A stretch of DNA of 52,761 nucleotides from Neisseriaceae bacterium. GTDB taxonomy: Bacteria; Pseudomonadota; Gammaproteobacteria; Burkholderiales; Chromobacteriaceae. Made by a program: the position numbers and the translations under genes. Below the pieces are notes generated by a model that ran no database searches, had not been told where the DNA came from, and worked only from the letters and a program-made list of their open reading frames with translations. Shown one piece after another: positions 9,021 to 18,540 of this stretch. The stretch's first letter is position 1, and every line of letters begins with the position of its first letter. The stretch spans positions 1 through 52,761 of the forward strand of contig JAIYAC010000011.1 of NCBI GenBank assembly GCA_027489245.1, written 5' to 3'.

Positions 9021-10511
9021 TCAAACCTTGTCGTATACCGGTTGGCCGCCATGCTTGCGCTCGGCTGCCAGATTGTCTTCCGACTGGTGGCCGGTCCAGT
9101 AATCGGCATTCTTGATGCCCAGTTTTTCCGGGTGGAATACCGGGTCCAGGCCCTGTGCTTTTTGTGCTTCGTAATCGCGCAGCGCAATGAAGGCCGGCTT
9201 TTGCAGCATCAGGATGGCGGCAATGTTCAGCCACGCCATCATGCCCACACCGATATCACCCAGGCCCCAGGCCAGGTCGGCGGTTTTCACGGTACCGTAC
9301 ACGGTAGAAGCCATCAGGGCGAACTTCAGCACCAGGGTCAGCCATGGGCGGTTTACCTTGCGGTTCAGGTAGGCAATATTGGTTTCGGCAATGTAGTAGT
9401 ACGCCACGATGGTGGTGAAGGCAAAGAAGAACAGTGCCACAGCCACAAAGATGGAACCAAAGCCCGGCATGATGTTTTCCATGGCGGTCTGGGTGTAGCC
9501 TGGGCCGGCAACCACACCAGCAATACCGGTATACAGCGCCTTGCCATCCGGGCCCTGTACGTTGTACTGGCCGGTAATCAGCAGCATGAAGGCGGTGGCG
9601 GAGCACACGAACAGAGTATCAATGTATACCGAGAACGCCTGTACTAGACCCTGCTTGGCCGGGTGCGATACCGCAGCAGCCGACGAAGCGTGCGGGCCGG
9701 TACCCTGGCCGGCTTCGTTGGAGTACACGCCACGCTTCACGCCCCACTGGATCGCCATACCCAGGATGGCGCCGAAACCAGCATCCAGACCCAGGGCACT
9801 CTTGAAGATCAGGCTCAGCACGTGCGGCAGCTGGTCAATGTGCAGCGCCACGATCACGCAGGCCACAATGATGTAGCCCAGCGCCATGAACGGCACCACG
9901 ATCTCGGCAAAGGAGGCAATGCGCTTCACGCCGCCAAAAATGATGAAGCCCAGGATCACGGCCAACAGTGCCGCCGTCACGTTCGGGTCAACACCCATGG
10001 CATTCTGCAGGCCGGCAGCGATGGAGTTGGCTTGCGTACCAGGTAGCAGCAGACCGCAGGCAAAAATCGTGGCGATGGAAAATACCAGCGCGTAGCGTTT
10101 CATGCCCAAGCCCTTTTCGATATAGAAAGCAGGGCCACCACGGTACTCGCCATTGATCTTTTCTTTGTAGATCTGGCCCAGGGTCGACTCCACATAAGCC
10201 GAGCTCGCCCCCAGGAAAGCGGTCATCCACATCCAGAACACGGCACCGGGGCCGCCAAAGGTAATGGCAGTGGCCACACCGGCAATATTGCCGGTACCCA
10301 CACGGCCGGCCAGGGTCATGGCCAGCGCCTGGAAGGACGACACGCCGCTGTCGCTGGACTTGCCGTCGAACATCAGGCGGATCATTTCGCCAAAGTGGCG
10401 TACTTGTGCAAAGCGGCTACGGATAGAAAAGTACAGGCCCACACCCAGGCAAAGGAAAATCAGCCCTTTACTCCAGATCCAGCCGTTCAGAAAATCGACG
10501 AGTTCCTGCAT
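9021..10511 (-). CDS. Alanine/glycine:cation symporter (AGCS family)
   Basis: A 496-residue inner-membrane transporter with about 11 hydrophobic helices. The AGCS signatures are clear: GRVGTGNIAGVATAITFGGPGAVFWMW near residues 78-104 (key Gly residues) and the NEAGQGTGPHASSAAAVSHPAKQG region around 300, which bind amino acid and Na+. It imports alanine or glycine with sodium or protons. The start at 10511 (MQELVDFLNG) has an AAAGGAGC site; the frame reaches 10649 but the extension is not conserved-looking. A single-gene unit ending in the strong hairpin at 8964-8992. Confidence 0.94.
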   Translation of the reverse strand: MQELVDFLNGWIWSKGLIFLCLGVGLYFSIRSRFAQVRHFGEMIRLMFDGKSSDSGVSSFQALAMTLAGRVGTGNIAGVATAITFGGPGAVFWMWMTAFLGASSAYVESTLGQIYKEKINGEYRGGPAFYIEKGLGMKRYALVFSIATIFACGLLLPGTQANSIAAGLQNAMGVDPNVTAALLAVILGFIIFGGVKRIASFAEIVVPFMALGYIIVACVIVALHIDQLPHVLSLIFKSALGLDAGFGAILGMAIQWGVKRGVYSNEAGQGTGPHASSAAAVSHPAKQGLVQAFSVYIDTLFVCSATAFMLLITGQYNVQGPDGKALYTGIAGVVAGPGYTQTAMENIMPGFGSIFVAVALFFFAFTTIVAYYYIAETNIAYLNRKVNRPWLTLVLKFALMASTVYGTVKTADLAWGLGDIGVGMMAWLNIAAILMLQKPAFIALRDYEAQKAQGLDPVFHPEKLGIKNADYWTGHQSEDNLAAERKHGGQPVYDKV

Positions 10512-10709
10512 GTTTGCTCCTTTGATGTCAGGTATTTGCTTTCCCACAAAGCCGGCAGCCTGGTCAGTGGCTACCGCATCGCGCAGGTCATTACCGCCTG
10601 CTTTGCGAAGCCGCAACCATACTGAAACAAAACCTATAGAGCTAGACACCTGGATACATTAACCATTATTTGTCAGACAATCGCCGCCGCACGCACGATG
10701 ATTGCCCGA

Positions 10710-10748
10710 AAATAAAAAACGCACCGCGGGGAAACCCTCACGGTGCGT
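10710..10748 (-). terminator. Intrinsic terminator of dnaJ
   Basis: Arms ACGCACCG (10720-10727) and CGGTGCGT (10741-10748). On the minus strand a TTTTTTATTTT tract follows the hairpin, 28 bp beyond the dnaJ stop. Confidence 0.85.
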
Positions 10749-10775
10749 CTTGGCCACAACAATATGTCGATAAGC

Positions 10776-11897
10776 TTAGCCGAAGAAATCCTTCAGCTTG
10801 TCCACAAACGACTTGGCACGCGGGGTGTGGGTAGCCACATCGCCCTGGCTGATGGCCTCGAACTCGCGCAGCAGCTCGCGCTGGCGCTCGGTCAGGTTCA
10901 CCGGTGTTTCCACCACCACATGGCACATCAGGTCGCCCACATCGCTGCCACGCACCGACTTCACGCCTTTGCCACGCACGCGATAAACACGGCCGCTTTG
11001 CGTTTCGGCGGCAATTTTCACCTTCACCATGCCGTCCAGCGTAGGGATTTCCACCTCGCCACCCAGCGCGGCAATGGTAAAGCTGATCGGCATTTCGCAG
11101 TGCAGGTCTTTGCCATCGCGCTCGAACACGCTGTGCTTCTTGACATGAATCACCACGAACAAATCGCCCGACGGGCCACCGTTCTGGCCTGGCTCACCCT
11201 CGCCGGACAGGCGGATGCGATCGCCCTCGTCCACACCCGCCGGGATCTTCACATTCAGTGTTTTGTGGGTCTTTACCTGGCCAGCACCGTGGCATTTATG
11301 ACACGGGTCGGTAATCTGCTTGCCGCTGCCATGGCAGGTGGGGCAGGTTTGCTGGATGGAAAAGAAGCCTTGGCTCATGCGGACCTGGCCGTGGCCGCCG
11401 CAAGTGGTGCAGGTCTTGGGCTGGGTGCCCGGCTTGGCGCCACTGCCGTGGCAGACATCGCAGTTTTCGTGCGAAGGGATGCGGATCTGCTTTTCGCAGC
11501 CGCGCGCCGCTTCTTCCAGCGACACTTCCATGTTGTAGCGCAGGTCGGAGCCGCGGTACACATTGCTGCGCCCGCCACGGCCGCCCCCGCCGCCACCAAA
11601 GATATCGCTGAAAATATCGCCAAAATCAAAGCCGCCAAAGCCCTGGCCACCGCCGCCCATACCGGCTTGCGGGTCCACGCCGGCATGGCCGTACTGGTCG
11701 TAGGCGGCGCGCTTTTGCGGGTCGGACAAGATCTCGTAGGCCTCTTTGCCTTCCTTGAACTTGTCTTCTGCTTCCTTGCTGTCCGGGTTACGGTCCGGGT
11801 GGTACTTCATCGCCAGCTTGCGATAGGCCTTCTTGATGTCGTCGTCCGACGCATCACGATTGACGCCCAGTACCTCGTAGAAATCCTTTTTCGCCAT
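10776..11897 (-). CDS. dnaJ: Chaperone protein DnaJ (Hsp40)
   Basis: 373 residues of type I DnaJ. The J domain (1-70) carries the HPD motif in [10 protein letters not shown] Gly/Phe-rich linker (about 75-115) is followed by the zinc domain with four Cys repeats ([32 protein letters not shown]) and the C-terminal substrate-binding domain. It stimulates the DnaK ATPase and delivers unfolded clients. AGGGTGA lies before the start at 11897. It follows dnaK after a 232-bp gap that contains a terminator, so it may also have its own promoter. Confidence 0.98.
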   Translation of the reverse strand: MAKKDFYEVLGVNRDASDDDIKKAYRKLAMKYHPDRNPDSKEAEDKFKEGKEAYEILSDPQKRAAYDQYGHAGVDPQAGMGGGGQGFGGFDFGDIFSDIFGGGGGGRGGRSNVYRGSDLRYNMEVSLEEAARGCEKQIRIPSHENCDVCHGSGAKPGTQPKTCTTCGGHGQVRMSQGFFSIQQTCPTCHGSGKQITDPCHKCHGAGQVKTHKTLNVKIPAGVDEGDRIRLSGEGEPGQNGGPSGDLFVVIHVKKHSVFERDGKDLHCEMPISFTIAALGGEVEIPTLDGMVKVKIAAETQSGRVYRVRGKGVKSVRGSDVGDLMCHVVVETPVNLTERQRELLREFEAISQGDVATHTPRAKSFVDKLKDFFG

Positions 11898-12079
11898 GCT
11901 GTATCACCCTAGCGCCAACCGGCAGGTTGGCCGCAATTGCTGGCAAACCCCTGTCTGCATGCTGGGGCCTGCTTCTGAAAAGAAGGGCTACGCACCGTGC
12001 CGAACCGTGTACTTGCGCGCACTGCCCGGCCATTTGCTGCAGCCTGCGGCCAACCTTTGGCTGGCCGCCCATCAAGGAA

Positions 12080-12112
12080 AAGGCACAGCGCCCCCGAAAG
12101 GGCCTGTGCCTT
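12080..12112 (-). terminator. Intrinsic terminator of dnaK
   Basis: Arms AAGGCACAG and CTGTGCCTT enclose a GC-rich inner loop; TTTTCCTT follows on the minus strand, 18 bp after the dnaK stop. It would reduce read-through into dnaJ. Confidence 0.75.
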
Positions 12113-12129
12113 GCCGTTATCGCAGAAGC

Positions 12130-14040
12130 TTACTTCTTCACTTCTTCGAATTCGGCATCTACGACGTTGCCGTCATCTTTCTTGCCATCAGCCTGTGGCT
12201 CGGCAGCAGCGCCTTCGGCACCTTTGTCGGCGTACATGTGCTCGGCCAGTTTGTGCGAGGCAGTCATCAGGGCCTGTACTTTGGCATCGATGGCTTCCTT
12301 GTCGTCACCGCCGATCACTTCTTCCGCTTCTTTCAGTGCGGCTTCGATGGCGGACTTTTCGTCAGCCGAGATCTTGTCGCCGTATTCGGTCAGCGATTTT
12401 TTCACGCTGTGGATCAGGCCTTCACCCTGGTTGCGGGCCTGTACCAGTTCGGACAGTTTCTTGTCTTCTTCGGCGTTCAGCTCGGCATCGCGCACCATTT
12501 GCTGGATTTCGTCTTCGGACAGACCGGACGAAGCCTGGATGGTGATGTTGGCTTGCTTGCCGGTAGCCTTGTCTTTGGCAGACACGTGCAGGATACCGTT
12601 AGCGTCGATGTTGAATTCCACTTCGATCTGCGGTACGCCACGCGGTGCCGGCGGAATGTCACCCAGGTTGAACTGACCCAGCGATTTGTTGGCTGCCGCT
12701 TTTTCACGCTCGCCTTGCAGCACGTGGATGGTCACGGCGGTCTGGTTGTCGGCCGCAGTGGAGAACACTTGCGACGCTTTGGTCGGGATGGTGGTGTTCT
12801 TCTGGATCAGCTTGGTCAGGATGCCGCCCATGGTTTCGATACCCAGCGACAGCGGGGTCACGTCCAGCAGCAGCACGTCTTTGCGATCGCCCGACAGCAC
12901 GGAGCCCTGGATGGCGGCGCCCACGGCTACGGCTTCGTCCGGGTTCACGTCACGGCGTGGCTCTTTGCCAAAGAAGGCTTTTACCGCTTCCTGTACTTTC
13001 GGCATACGGGTCTGACCACCCACCAGAATCACGTCGGTGATGTCGGCCAGCGATACGCCAGCGTCTTTCAGCGCAACCTTGCACGGCTCGATGGAGCGCT
13101 GTACCAGGTCGTCTACCAGGCTTTCGAACTTGGCACGGGTAATCTTCATGGCCAGGTGTTTCGGGCCGGTGGCGTCCATGGTGATGTACGGCAGGTTCAC
13201 CTCGGTCTGGGTCGCGGACGACAGCTCGATCTTGGCTTTTTCAGCGGCTTCTTTCAGGCGCTGCAGGGCCATCACGTCGTTCTTCAGGTCAACGCCTTGT
13301 TCTTTCTTGAACTCGGTCACGATGTAGTCGATCACGCGCTGGTCGAAGTCTTCACCGCCCAGGAAAGTGTCACCGTTGGTGGCCAGCACTTCGAACTGGT
13401 GCTCGCCGTCTACGTCGGCGATCTCGATGATGGAGATATCGAAAGTACCGCCGCCCAGATCGTATACGGCGATCTTGCGGTCACCTTCCTGCTTGGCCAG
13501 GCCAAAGGCCAGCGCAGCAGCGGTCGGTTCGTTGATGATGCGCTTTACATCCAGGCCGGCAATACGGCCGGCATCTTTGGTAGCCTGACGCTGGCTGTCG
13601 TTGAAGTAAGCCGGTACGGTAATCACGGCTTCGGTCACTTCTTCGCCCAGGTAGTCTTCGGCGGCTTTTTTCATCTTGCGCAGGACTTCTGCGGAGATCT
13701 GCGGCGGAGCCAGTTCCTGGTCGCGTACTTTTACCCAGGCATCGCCGTTTTTGGCGCGCATGATTTCGAAAGGCATCATGTCGATGTCTTTCTGCACTTC
13801 TTTGTCTTCAAAACAATGGCCAATCAGGCGCTTCACCGCGTACAGGGTGTTTTTCGGGTTGGTTACCGCCTGACGCTTGGCCGGTGCACCGACCAGGATC
13901 TCGCCGTCTTCCATATAAGCAATGATGGAAGGGGTGGTACGTGCGCCTTCGGCGTTCTCGATTACTTTCGGGTTGCCGCCTTCGATTACGGCCACGCAGG
14001 AGTTGGTTGTACCCAGGTCAATACCGATAATTTTGCCCAT
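12130..14040 (-). CDS. dnaK: Chaperone protein DnaK (Hsp70)
   Basis: 636 residues. The N-terminal ATPase domain opens [18 protein letters not shown] and contains [27 protein letters not shown] and [16 protein letters not shown] hydrophobic linker ([18 protein letters not shown]) leads to the substrate-binding domain and a charged lid ending [11 protein letters not shown], the DnaJ-binding type tail. AAGGA lies upstream. It acts with DnaJ (downstream) and GrpE (upstream) in protein folding. A sigma-32 like promoter sits 76 bp ahead of the start. Confidence 0.99.
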   Translation of the reverse strand: MGKIIGIDLGTTNSCVAVIEGGNPKVIENAEGARTTPSIIAYMEDGEILVGAPAKRQAVTNPKNTLYAVKRLIGHCFEDKEVQKDIDMMPFEIMRAKNGDAWVKVRDQELAPPQISAEVLRKMKKAAEDYLGEEVTEAVITVPAYFNDSQRQATKDAGRIAGLDVKRIINEPTAAALAFGLAKQEGDRKIAVYDLGGGTFDISIIEIADVDGEHQFEVLATNGDTFLGGEDFDQRVIDYIVTEFKKEQGVDLKNDVMALQRLKEAAEKAKIELSSATQTEVNLPYITMDATGPKHLAMKITRAKFESLVDDLVQRSIEPCKVALKDAGVSLADITDVILVGGQTRMPKVQEAVKAFFGKEPRRDVNPDEAVAVGAAIQGSVLSGDRKDVLLLDVTPLSLGIETMGGILTKLIQKNTTIPTKASQVFSTAADNQTAVTIHVLQGEREKAAANKSLGQFNLGDIPPAPRGVPQIEVEFNIDANGILHVSAKDKATGKQANITIQASSGLSEDEIQQMVRDAELNAEEDKKLSELVQARNQGEGLIHSVKKSLTEYGDKISADEKSAIEAALKEAEEVIGGDDKEAIDAKVQALMTASHKLAEHMYADKGAEGAAAEPQADGKKDDGNVVDAEFEEVKK

Positions 14041-14115
14041 GACTGGCTATTCCTTTCGTCAAACTTTGTCTCTTAAACCGCCGCGGGGTTGGCCGCAGCG
14101 GCCTGTTGTTCTGTC

Positions 14116-14143
14116 AGATATTGGCTATCGCCACAATTTCAAG
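14116..14143 (-). promoter_or_regulatory. Sigma-32 (heat-shock) promoter of dnaK
   Basis: On the minus strand CTTGAAA (14137-14143), a 12-bp spacer, then CCAATATCT (14116-14124), close to the sigma-32 consensus CTTGAAA-N11/17-CCCCATNT. It has the same spacer length as the promoter before grpE. It lies between grpE and dnaK, so dnaK need not depend on grpE transcription. Confidence 0.7.
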
Positions 14144-14166
14144 AGGGACTCACACCACGCTGGCCT

Positions 14167-14697
14167 TCAGGCTTTGGGCTTGGCCACCACGACCATGGCC
14201 GGGCGCAGTACGCGGTCGGCAATCAGGTAGCCTTTTTGCATCACGCGCACCACGGTGTTGGCTTCGGCTTCCGATTCTTCGGTGCTGATGGCCTGGTGCT
14301 TGTGCGGGTCCAGCTTTTCGCCCAGCGGGCTGATCTCGGTGATCTGGCCTTTCTCGAAAGCGGCGCTCAGCTGCTTCAGGGTCAGGTCTACGCCAAACTT
14401 GAGTGTTTCAAACTGGCCGGACTGATCCAAAAGTGCCATTTCCAGGCTGTCTTTTACCGCCAGCAGTTCGGAGGCGAACTTCTGGGCAGCAAATTTCTGG
14501 GCGTTCACCACATCATCGGCAGCACGGCGGCGTACGTTTTCGGTTTCGGCCCGTGCACGCAGATACTGCTCTTTCAGTTCTGCAACTTCGGCTTCCAGTG
14601 CAGCGACGCGGGTTTCTGCGGTATCCGCCGCGTTGTCGTTCGGGGTCTGGCCCTGATCAAGCACTTCTTCTGCTTGGATATTCTGATTTTCCTGCAT
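14167..14697 (-). CDS. grpE: Nucleotide exchange factor GrpE
   Basis: 176 residues. An acidic N-terminal tail, a long coiled coil (about 30-85; [20 protein letters not shown] is typical) and the C-terminal beta domain ([17 protein letters not shown] and [18 protein letters not shown]) give a complete GrpE. It releases ADP from DnaK. The start is at 14697 (MQENQNIQ). It is the first gene of the chaperone group, 126 bp before dnaK. No hrcA gene is found upstream, consistent with sigma-32 rather than CIRCE control. Confidence 0.97.
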   Translation of the reverse strand: MQENQNIQAEEVLDQGQTPNDNAADTAETRVAALEAEVAELKEQYLRARAETENVRRRAADDVVNAQKFAAQKFASELLAVKDSLEMALLDQSGQFETLKFGVDLTLKQLSAAFEKGQITEISPLGEKLDPHKHQAISTEESEAEANTVVRVMQKGYLIADRVLRPAMVVVAKPKA

Positions 14698-14735
14698 GAC
14701 GCTTCCATTTGGCTGAAGTCAAAAAGACCTTTTCC

Positions 14736-14763
14736 AGATAGGGGCATCGTGGTGGATTTCAAG
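14736..14763 (-). promoter_or_regulatory. Sigma-32 (heat-shock) promoter of grpE
   Basis: On the minus strand CTTGAAA (14757-14763), 12-bp spacer, CCCCTATCT (14736-14744). This is nearly the sigma-32 consensus, 38 bp before the grpE start codon. Confidence 0.8.
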
Positions 14764-15114
14764 CCCCCTGTTGCTGGCTTTTCCATGCGCGCTTCTTTGC
14801 CATTCTTTTCGCAAGTGCACCAAAACAAGCGTTCGAATCGGTTCGTTTGCGTGCACGATTGTTACCAATTGAAAACAAAGGATTTTTTTTTGCTGCACTG
14901 CACACTTCCGGATTTTTTTATGCTTAAATGTTTCCACAACAGCGCTACTGCACGGCCCGCCAGCCCCTTATCCGGGGCGGTTTCCGGCAGCCAGAGCCAC
15001 CCCCAAATCCGGTGGCGGTAAGACGCAGAAAGGCCGGAACACCGGCCCGCATCAAGAGAAACTGGGAGTGCCGGCTTACCGGCAAAACGAAACTATCAAA
15101 GTGAAGGGTTTACC
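14764..15114. other. Gene-free grpE-aceA divergent region with structured aceA leader
   Basis: About 350 bp without a convincing gene. The left part is AT-rich with several T runs (14880-14925), where aceA promoters probably lie, though I cannot pick a good -35/-10 pair. Nearer aceA are three small GC-rich hairpins: 14963-14978 (GCCCC/GGGGC), 15032-15047 (GGCCGG/CCGGCC) and 15070-15083 (GCCGG/CCGGC). These suggest a structured 5' untranslated region. AAGGG precedes the aceA start. Confidence 0.5.
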
Positions 15115-16413
15115 ATGACTACTCGCGAACAACGCATCGCCGCCATTCAACACGACTGGGATACCAATCCGCGCTGGAAAGGCATCAAACGCGGTTACAC
15201 CGCTGCTGATGTAGAGCGTCTGCGCGGCTCGCTGCAAGTGGAGCACACCATTGCCCGTGCCGGCGCCGAGAAGCTGTGGAATCTGGTGAACAACGAGCCG
15301 TACATCAACTGTCTGGGCGCGCTCACCGGCGGCCAGGCTATGCAGCAAGTTAAAGCAGGCATCAAAGCCATCTACCTGTCCGGCTGGCAAGTTGCTGCCG
15401 ACAACAACGAATACGCCGCCATGTACCCGGACCAGTCGCTGTACCCGGTTGACTCGGTGCCGAAAGTGGTAGAGCGCATCAACAACGCTTTCACCCGCGC
15501 TGACGAAATCCAGCACTCCAAAGGCCTGGAAAAAGGTGATGCCGGTTACGTAGACTACTACGCCCCGATCGTAGCCGATGCCGAAGCCGGTTTCGGTGGC
15601 GTACTGAACGCCTACGAACTGATGAAAGCCATGATCCGCGCTGGTGCTTCCGGCGTGCACTTTGAAGATCAACTGGCTTCCGTGAAAAAATGCGGCCACA
15701 TGGGCGGCAAGGTACTGGTACCGACCCAGGAAGCAGTACAGAAACTGATCGCCGCCCGTATGGCTGCCGACGTATACGGCGTGCCTACCCTGGTGATCGC
15801 CCGTACCGATGCGGAAGCTGCCGACCTGCTGACCAGCGACTACGACGAAAACGACAAGCCGTTCCTGACTGGCGAGCGTACTGCCGAAGGCTTCTACAAG
15901 ACCAAGAAAGGTCTGGAACAAGCCATCAGCCGCGCTGTAGCCTACGCCGAATACGCTGACCTGGTATGGTGCGAAACCGGTACCCCGGATCTGGAGTTCG
16001 CCCGCCGCTTCGCCGAAGCCGTGCACGCCAAACACCCGGGCAAAATGCTGGCCTACAACTGCTCGCCTTCCTTCAACTGGAAGAAAAACCTGGACGATGC
16101 CACCATCGCCAAGTTCCAGCGCGAGCTGGGCGCCATGGGCTACAAGTACCAGTTCATCACCCTGGCTGGTATCCACAACATGTGGTACAACATGTTCGAT
16201 CTGGCACAAGACTACGTAGCACGCGGCATGTCCGCCTACGTGGAGAAGGTACAGGAGCCAGAGTTCGCTGCACGCGACCGTGGCTACACCTTCGTATCGC
16301 ACCAGCAGGAAGTGGGCACCGGCTACTTCGATGACATCACCACCGTGATTCAGGGTGGCAAGTCTTCGGTTACCGCACTGACCGGCTCTACCGAAGAAGA
16401 GCAGTTCCACTAA
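15115..16413 (+). CDS. aceA: Isocitrate lyase
   Basis: Cleaves isocitrate to glyoxylate and succinate, the first glyoxylate-shunt step. 432 residues, the usual bacterial length. The catalytic loop [16 protein letters not shown] (near 190) holds the active-site cysteine. Upstream, [16 protein letters not shown] supplies Mg ligands, and NCSPSFNW near 320 contacts substrate. AAGGG lies seven bases before the ATG. It ends at a strong terminator. It is divergent from grpE and works with malate synthase at 18541-20136, which is a separate transcription unit. Confidence 0.98.
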   Translation: MTTREQRIAAIQHDWDTNPRWKGIKRGYTAADVERLRGSLQVEHTIARAGAEKLWNLVNNEPYINCLGALTGGQAMQQVKAGIKAIYLSGWQVAADNNEYAAMYPDQSLYPVDSVPKVVERINNAFTRADEIQHSKGLEKGDAGYVDYYAPIVADAEAGFGGVLNAYELMKAMIRAGASGVHFEDQLASVKKCGHMGGKVLVPTQEAVQKLIAARMAADVYGVPTLVIARTDAEAADLLTSDYDENDKPFLTGERTAEGFYKTKKGLEQAISRAVAYAEYADLVWCETGTPDLEFARRFAEAVHAKHPGKMLAYNCSPSFNWKKNLDDATIAKFQRELGAMGYKYQFITLAGIHNMWYNMFDLAQDYVARGMSAYVEKVQEPEFAARDRGYTFVSHQQEVGTGYFDDITTVIQGGKSSVTALTGSTEEEQFH

Positions 16414-16456
16414 GCTTTACGACATCAAACGGCGACTCGACCCCGCCGTCTGCGTC

Positions 16457-16486
16457 AAAAACCCCCGTCTTGCGACGGGGGTTTTT
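16457..16486 (+). terminator. Intrinsic terminator of aceA
   Basis: AAAAACCCCCGTC and GACGGGGGTTTTT pair perfectly around a short TTGC loop, with a T run on both strands. It is nearly identical in stem to the hairpin at 16552-16579 for the facing permease gene. Confidence 0.9.
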
Positions 16487-16551
16487 CTTTTCTGCCGTGC
16501 GGCCAACTATCGCTATCGGCAATAGCCAGCCAACCCACGCCCAAGACAAAC

Positions 16552-16579
16552 AAAACCCCCGTACGTGGACGGGGGTTTT
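16552..16579 (-). terminator. Intrinsic terminator of the APC permease gene
   Basis: AAAACCCCCGT and ACGGGGGTTTT-type arms, T run on both strands, 33 bp past the stop of the minus-strand permease. Together with 16457-16486 it forms a pair of facing stops. Confidence 0.85.
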
Positions 16580-16611
16580 GTGTGGGTCAGCTTACTGTCT
16601 TGCTGTCAGCA

Positions 16612-18006
16612 TCAGGCTTTGTGCAGCAGCGAACGCTGGCGCGAGTAGCCAAAGTACACCACCAGGCCAATCAGCAGCCACACCACAAAGCATACCCAGG
16701 TCAGCCAGGACAGTTGGCTCATCAGGAACACGCAAAACACGATGGCCAGTGCCGGTACGTAGGGCACGCCCGGGCAGTGGAACTTGCGTGGCAGGTTTGG
16801 CTCGCGCTTGCGCAGTACGATGATCGCGGCGGCAATCAGCGAGAACGCCGCCAGGGTGCCGATATTCACCAGCTCGGCCAGGGTGCCCAGCGGTACGAAA
16901 CCGGCGATCAGCGCAATGATGATGCCAATCAGCCAGGTTGCCTTGTACGGCGTACCGTATTTCGGGTGTACGTCGCTGAAGATTTTCGGCAGCAGGCCGT
17001 CACGCGACATGGCAAACAGGATGCGGGTCTGGCCGTAGGTCATCACCAGAATCACGGTCAGCATGCCCAGAATCGCGCCCAAGTCGACAAAGCCGGCAAA
17101 CCAGTCCAGCTTGGCTACTTGCAGAGCCAGCGATACCGGGTGATCGATACCCTTGAACTGCATGTAAGGCACGATACCGGTCATGATAGCCGATACCACC
17201 ACGTACAGCAGCGAGCAGATACCCAGCGACCACAACACGCCACGCGGAATATCGCGGTCCGGATTTTTTACCTCTTCGGCAGCGCACGTTACCGCGTCAA
17301 AACCCAGAAAGCTGAAAAACACGATGGCCGCGCCATGGAATACGCCATCCATACCGTAAGGCAGCGCCGGGCTCCAGTTGGCCGGTTTCACGTGCCAAAC
17401 GGCCACACCGATAAACACCAGCACCACCGCCACCTTGATCAGCACCACCACGTTATTCACGCGTTTGGATTCCTTGATGCCGAACGCCAGCAGCGCCGTC
17501 ACCAGCATGGCAATCACAAAAGCCGGCAGGTTGAATACGGTGTCCACCCCCGGGCGCGCACCCGCCGCAGCGGTCAGCGCATCAGGCAGATGCACACCAA
17601 AACCGGCCAGCAGGCTCTGGAAGTAGCCAGACCAGCCCACCGACACCGCAGAGGACGCCAGCAGGTACTCCAGCATCAGGTCCCAGCCGATGATCCACGC
17701 CACCAGCTCGCCCAGGGTGGCGTAAGCGTAGGTGTAGGTCGAGCCGGATACCGGCAGCATGGCGGCAAACTCGGCGTAGCACAGCGCAGCAAAGCCGCAG
17801 GCGATGGCACCGATAATAAAAGACAGTACCAAGCCGGGGCCGGCTACCGTGGCGCCCGTCCCTGTCAGGACAAAAATACCGGTTCCGATAATGGCGCCGA
17901 TACCCAGCATGGTCAGGTCAAATGCCGACAGCTCCTTGCGCAGCCCCCCGGCACTTTGTGATGCGGCCATCATCTGATGGACGTCTTTTTTGCGTAACAA
18001 ACTCAT
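16612..18006 (-). CDS. APC-superfamily amino acid permease (cationic amino acid transporter type)
   Basis: 464 residues with about 12 transmembrane helices. The first helix GIGAIIGTGIFVLTGTGATVAGPG has the unwound GTGIFV motif that binds substrate in APC transporters. The block VSGSTYTYAYATLGELVAWIIGWDLMLEYL and the helices after VNNVVVLIK match the CAT/YfnA-like group. Substrate, probably an amino acid, cannot be fixed from sequence. The start at 18006 (MSLLRKKDVHQ) is preceded by AGGGACAAGAG; an extension to 18303 is non-coding in character. It lies convergent to aceA and divergent from aceB. Confidence 0.9.
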   Translation of the reverse strand: MSLLRKKDVHQMMAASQSAGGLRKELSAFDLTMLGIGAIIGTGIFVLTGTGATVAGPGLVLSFIIGAIACGFAALCYAEFAAMLPVSGSTYTYAYATLGELVAWIIGWDLMLEYLLASSAVSVGWSGYFQSLLAGFGVHLPDALTAAAGARPGVDTVFNLPAFVIAMLVTALLAFGIKESKRVNNVVVLIKVAVVLVFIGVAVWHVKPANWSPALPYGMDGVFHGAAIVFFSFLGFDAVTCAAEEVKNPDRDIPRGVLWSLGICSLLYVVVSAIMTGIVPYMQFKGIDHPVSLALQVAKLDWFAGFVDLGAILGMLTVILVMTYGQTRILFAMSRDGLLPKIFSDVHPKYGTPYKATWLIGIIIALIAGFVPLGTLAELVNIGTLAAFSLIAAAIIVLRKREPNLPRKFHCPGVPYVPALAIVFCVFLMSQLSWLTWVCFVVWLLIGLVVYFGYSRQRSLLHKA

Positions 18007-18540
18007 TCTCTTGTCCCTGCCCGGCCCAATGAAAACGCGCCCTCGTGGAGCGCGTAAGCAGCCGGATTTGTCAGTGTTGTTGTGGTCCACGTGGCGCCCA
18101 CCTGCTTCAGGCTGGCGCGCAAGGGCGCGACTATGCCGCAGGGCCCGGCACATTTTCAAGCCGCGCCCTGATTTCGCCACATTGGATACAGACTCCAATA
18201 CACAGCGCAGCGCCAGGTCTATGCCAAGCCATCGCCAAGCTGTGCAGCATTCCGCCCTGATCCCGTGCAAATCAGGCACAACACTGTCCGATAGGGCAGT
18301 CATCGCTATTTTGTTTCAATAAGTAGGCCGAAAGCGCGCCAAGTACCATCGCATGCCGGAACAATGCACAAAATGTGGCCGCAGCGTAGCAAAACCGTCA
18401 CCGCATTTATTGCCATAAAAGTAAAAAATGTTATCGGTTTTTACATCTGTTTCCGTCACTGCCTTGCCAGTACACTGGCAAAAACAGGTGCACGGCTCGC
18501 ACGCCCCGCAGCCATGACACCGTCAAAAATGGAGAGAGAC
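18007..18540. other. Gene-free region between the permease and aceB
   Basis: 534 bp with no supported gene. The permease side is GC-rich with many partial open frames that lack start sites. An AT-rich stretch at 18395-18450 is the likely promoter region of aceB. A palindrome at 18464-18481 lies about 60 bp before the aceB start. Nothing else stands out. Confidence 0.5.
18464..18481. promoter_or_regulatory. Palindromic operator candidate upstream of aceB
   Basis: TTGCCAGT and ACTGGCAA are exact inverted arms separated by AC. Length and position, about 60 bp before the start codon and just after an AT-rich promoter-like stretch, fit a dimeric regulator site. The regulator is unknown. Confidence 0.5.

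Noticed and set aside
11898..12079. Sigma-32 promoter directly before dnaJ
   Set aside because: No CTTGAAA/CCCCAT pair was found in the dnaK-dnaJ spacer.
11896..14076. Plus-strand open frame of 726 codons opposite dnaK
   Set aside because: dnaK on the other strand is unmistakable; strong codon bias in GC-rich genes opens the antisense frame.
15076..16410. Minus-strand frame of 444 codons opposite aceA
   Set aside because: aceA is full length with its catalytic motif; the antisense product has no family features.
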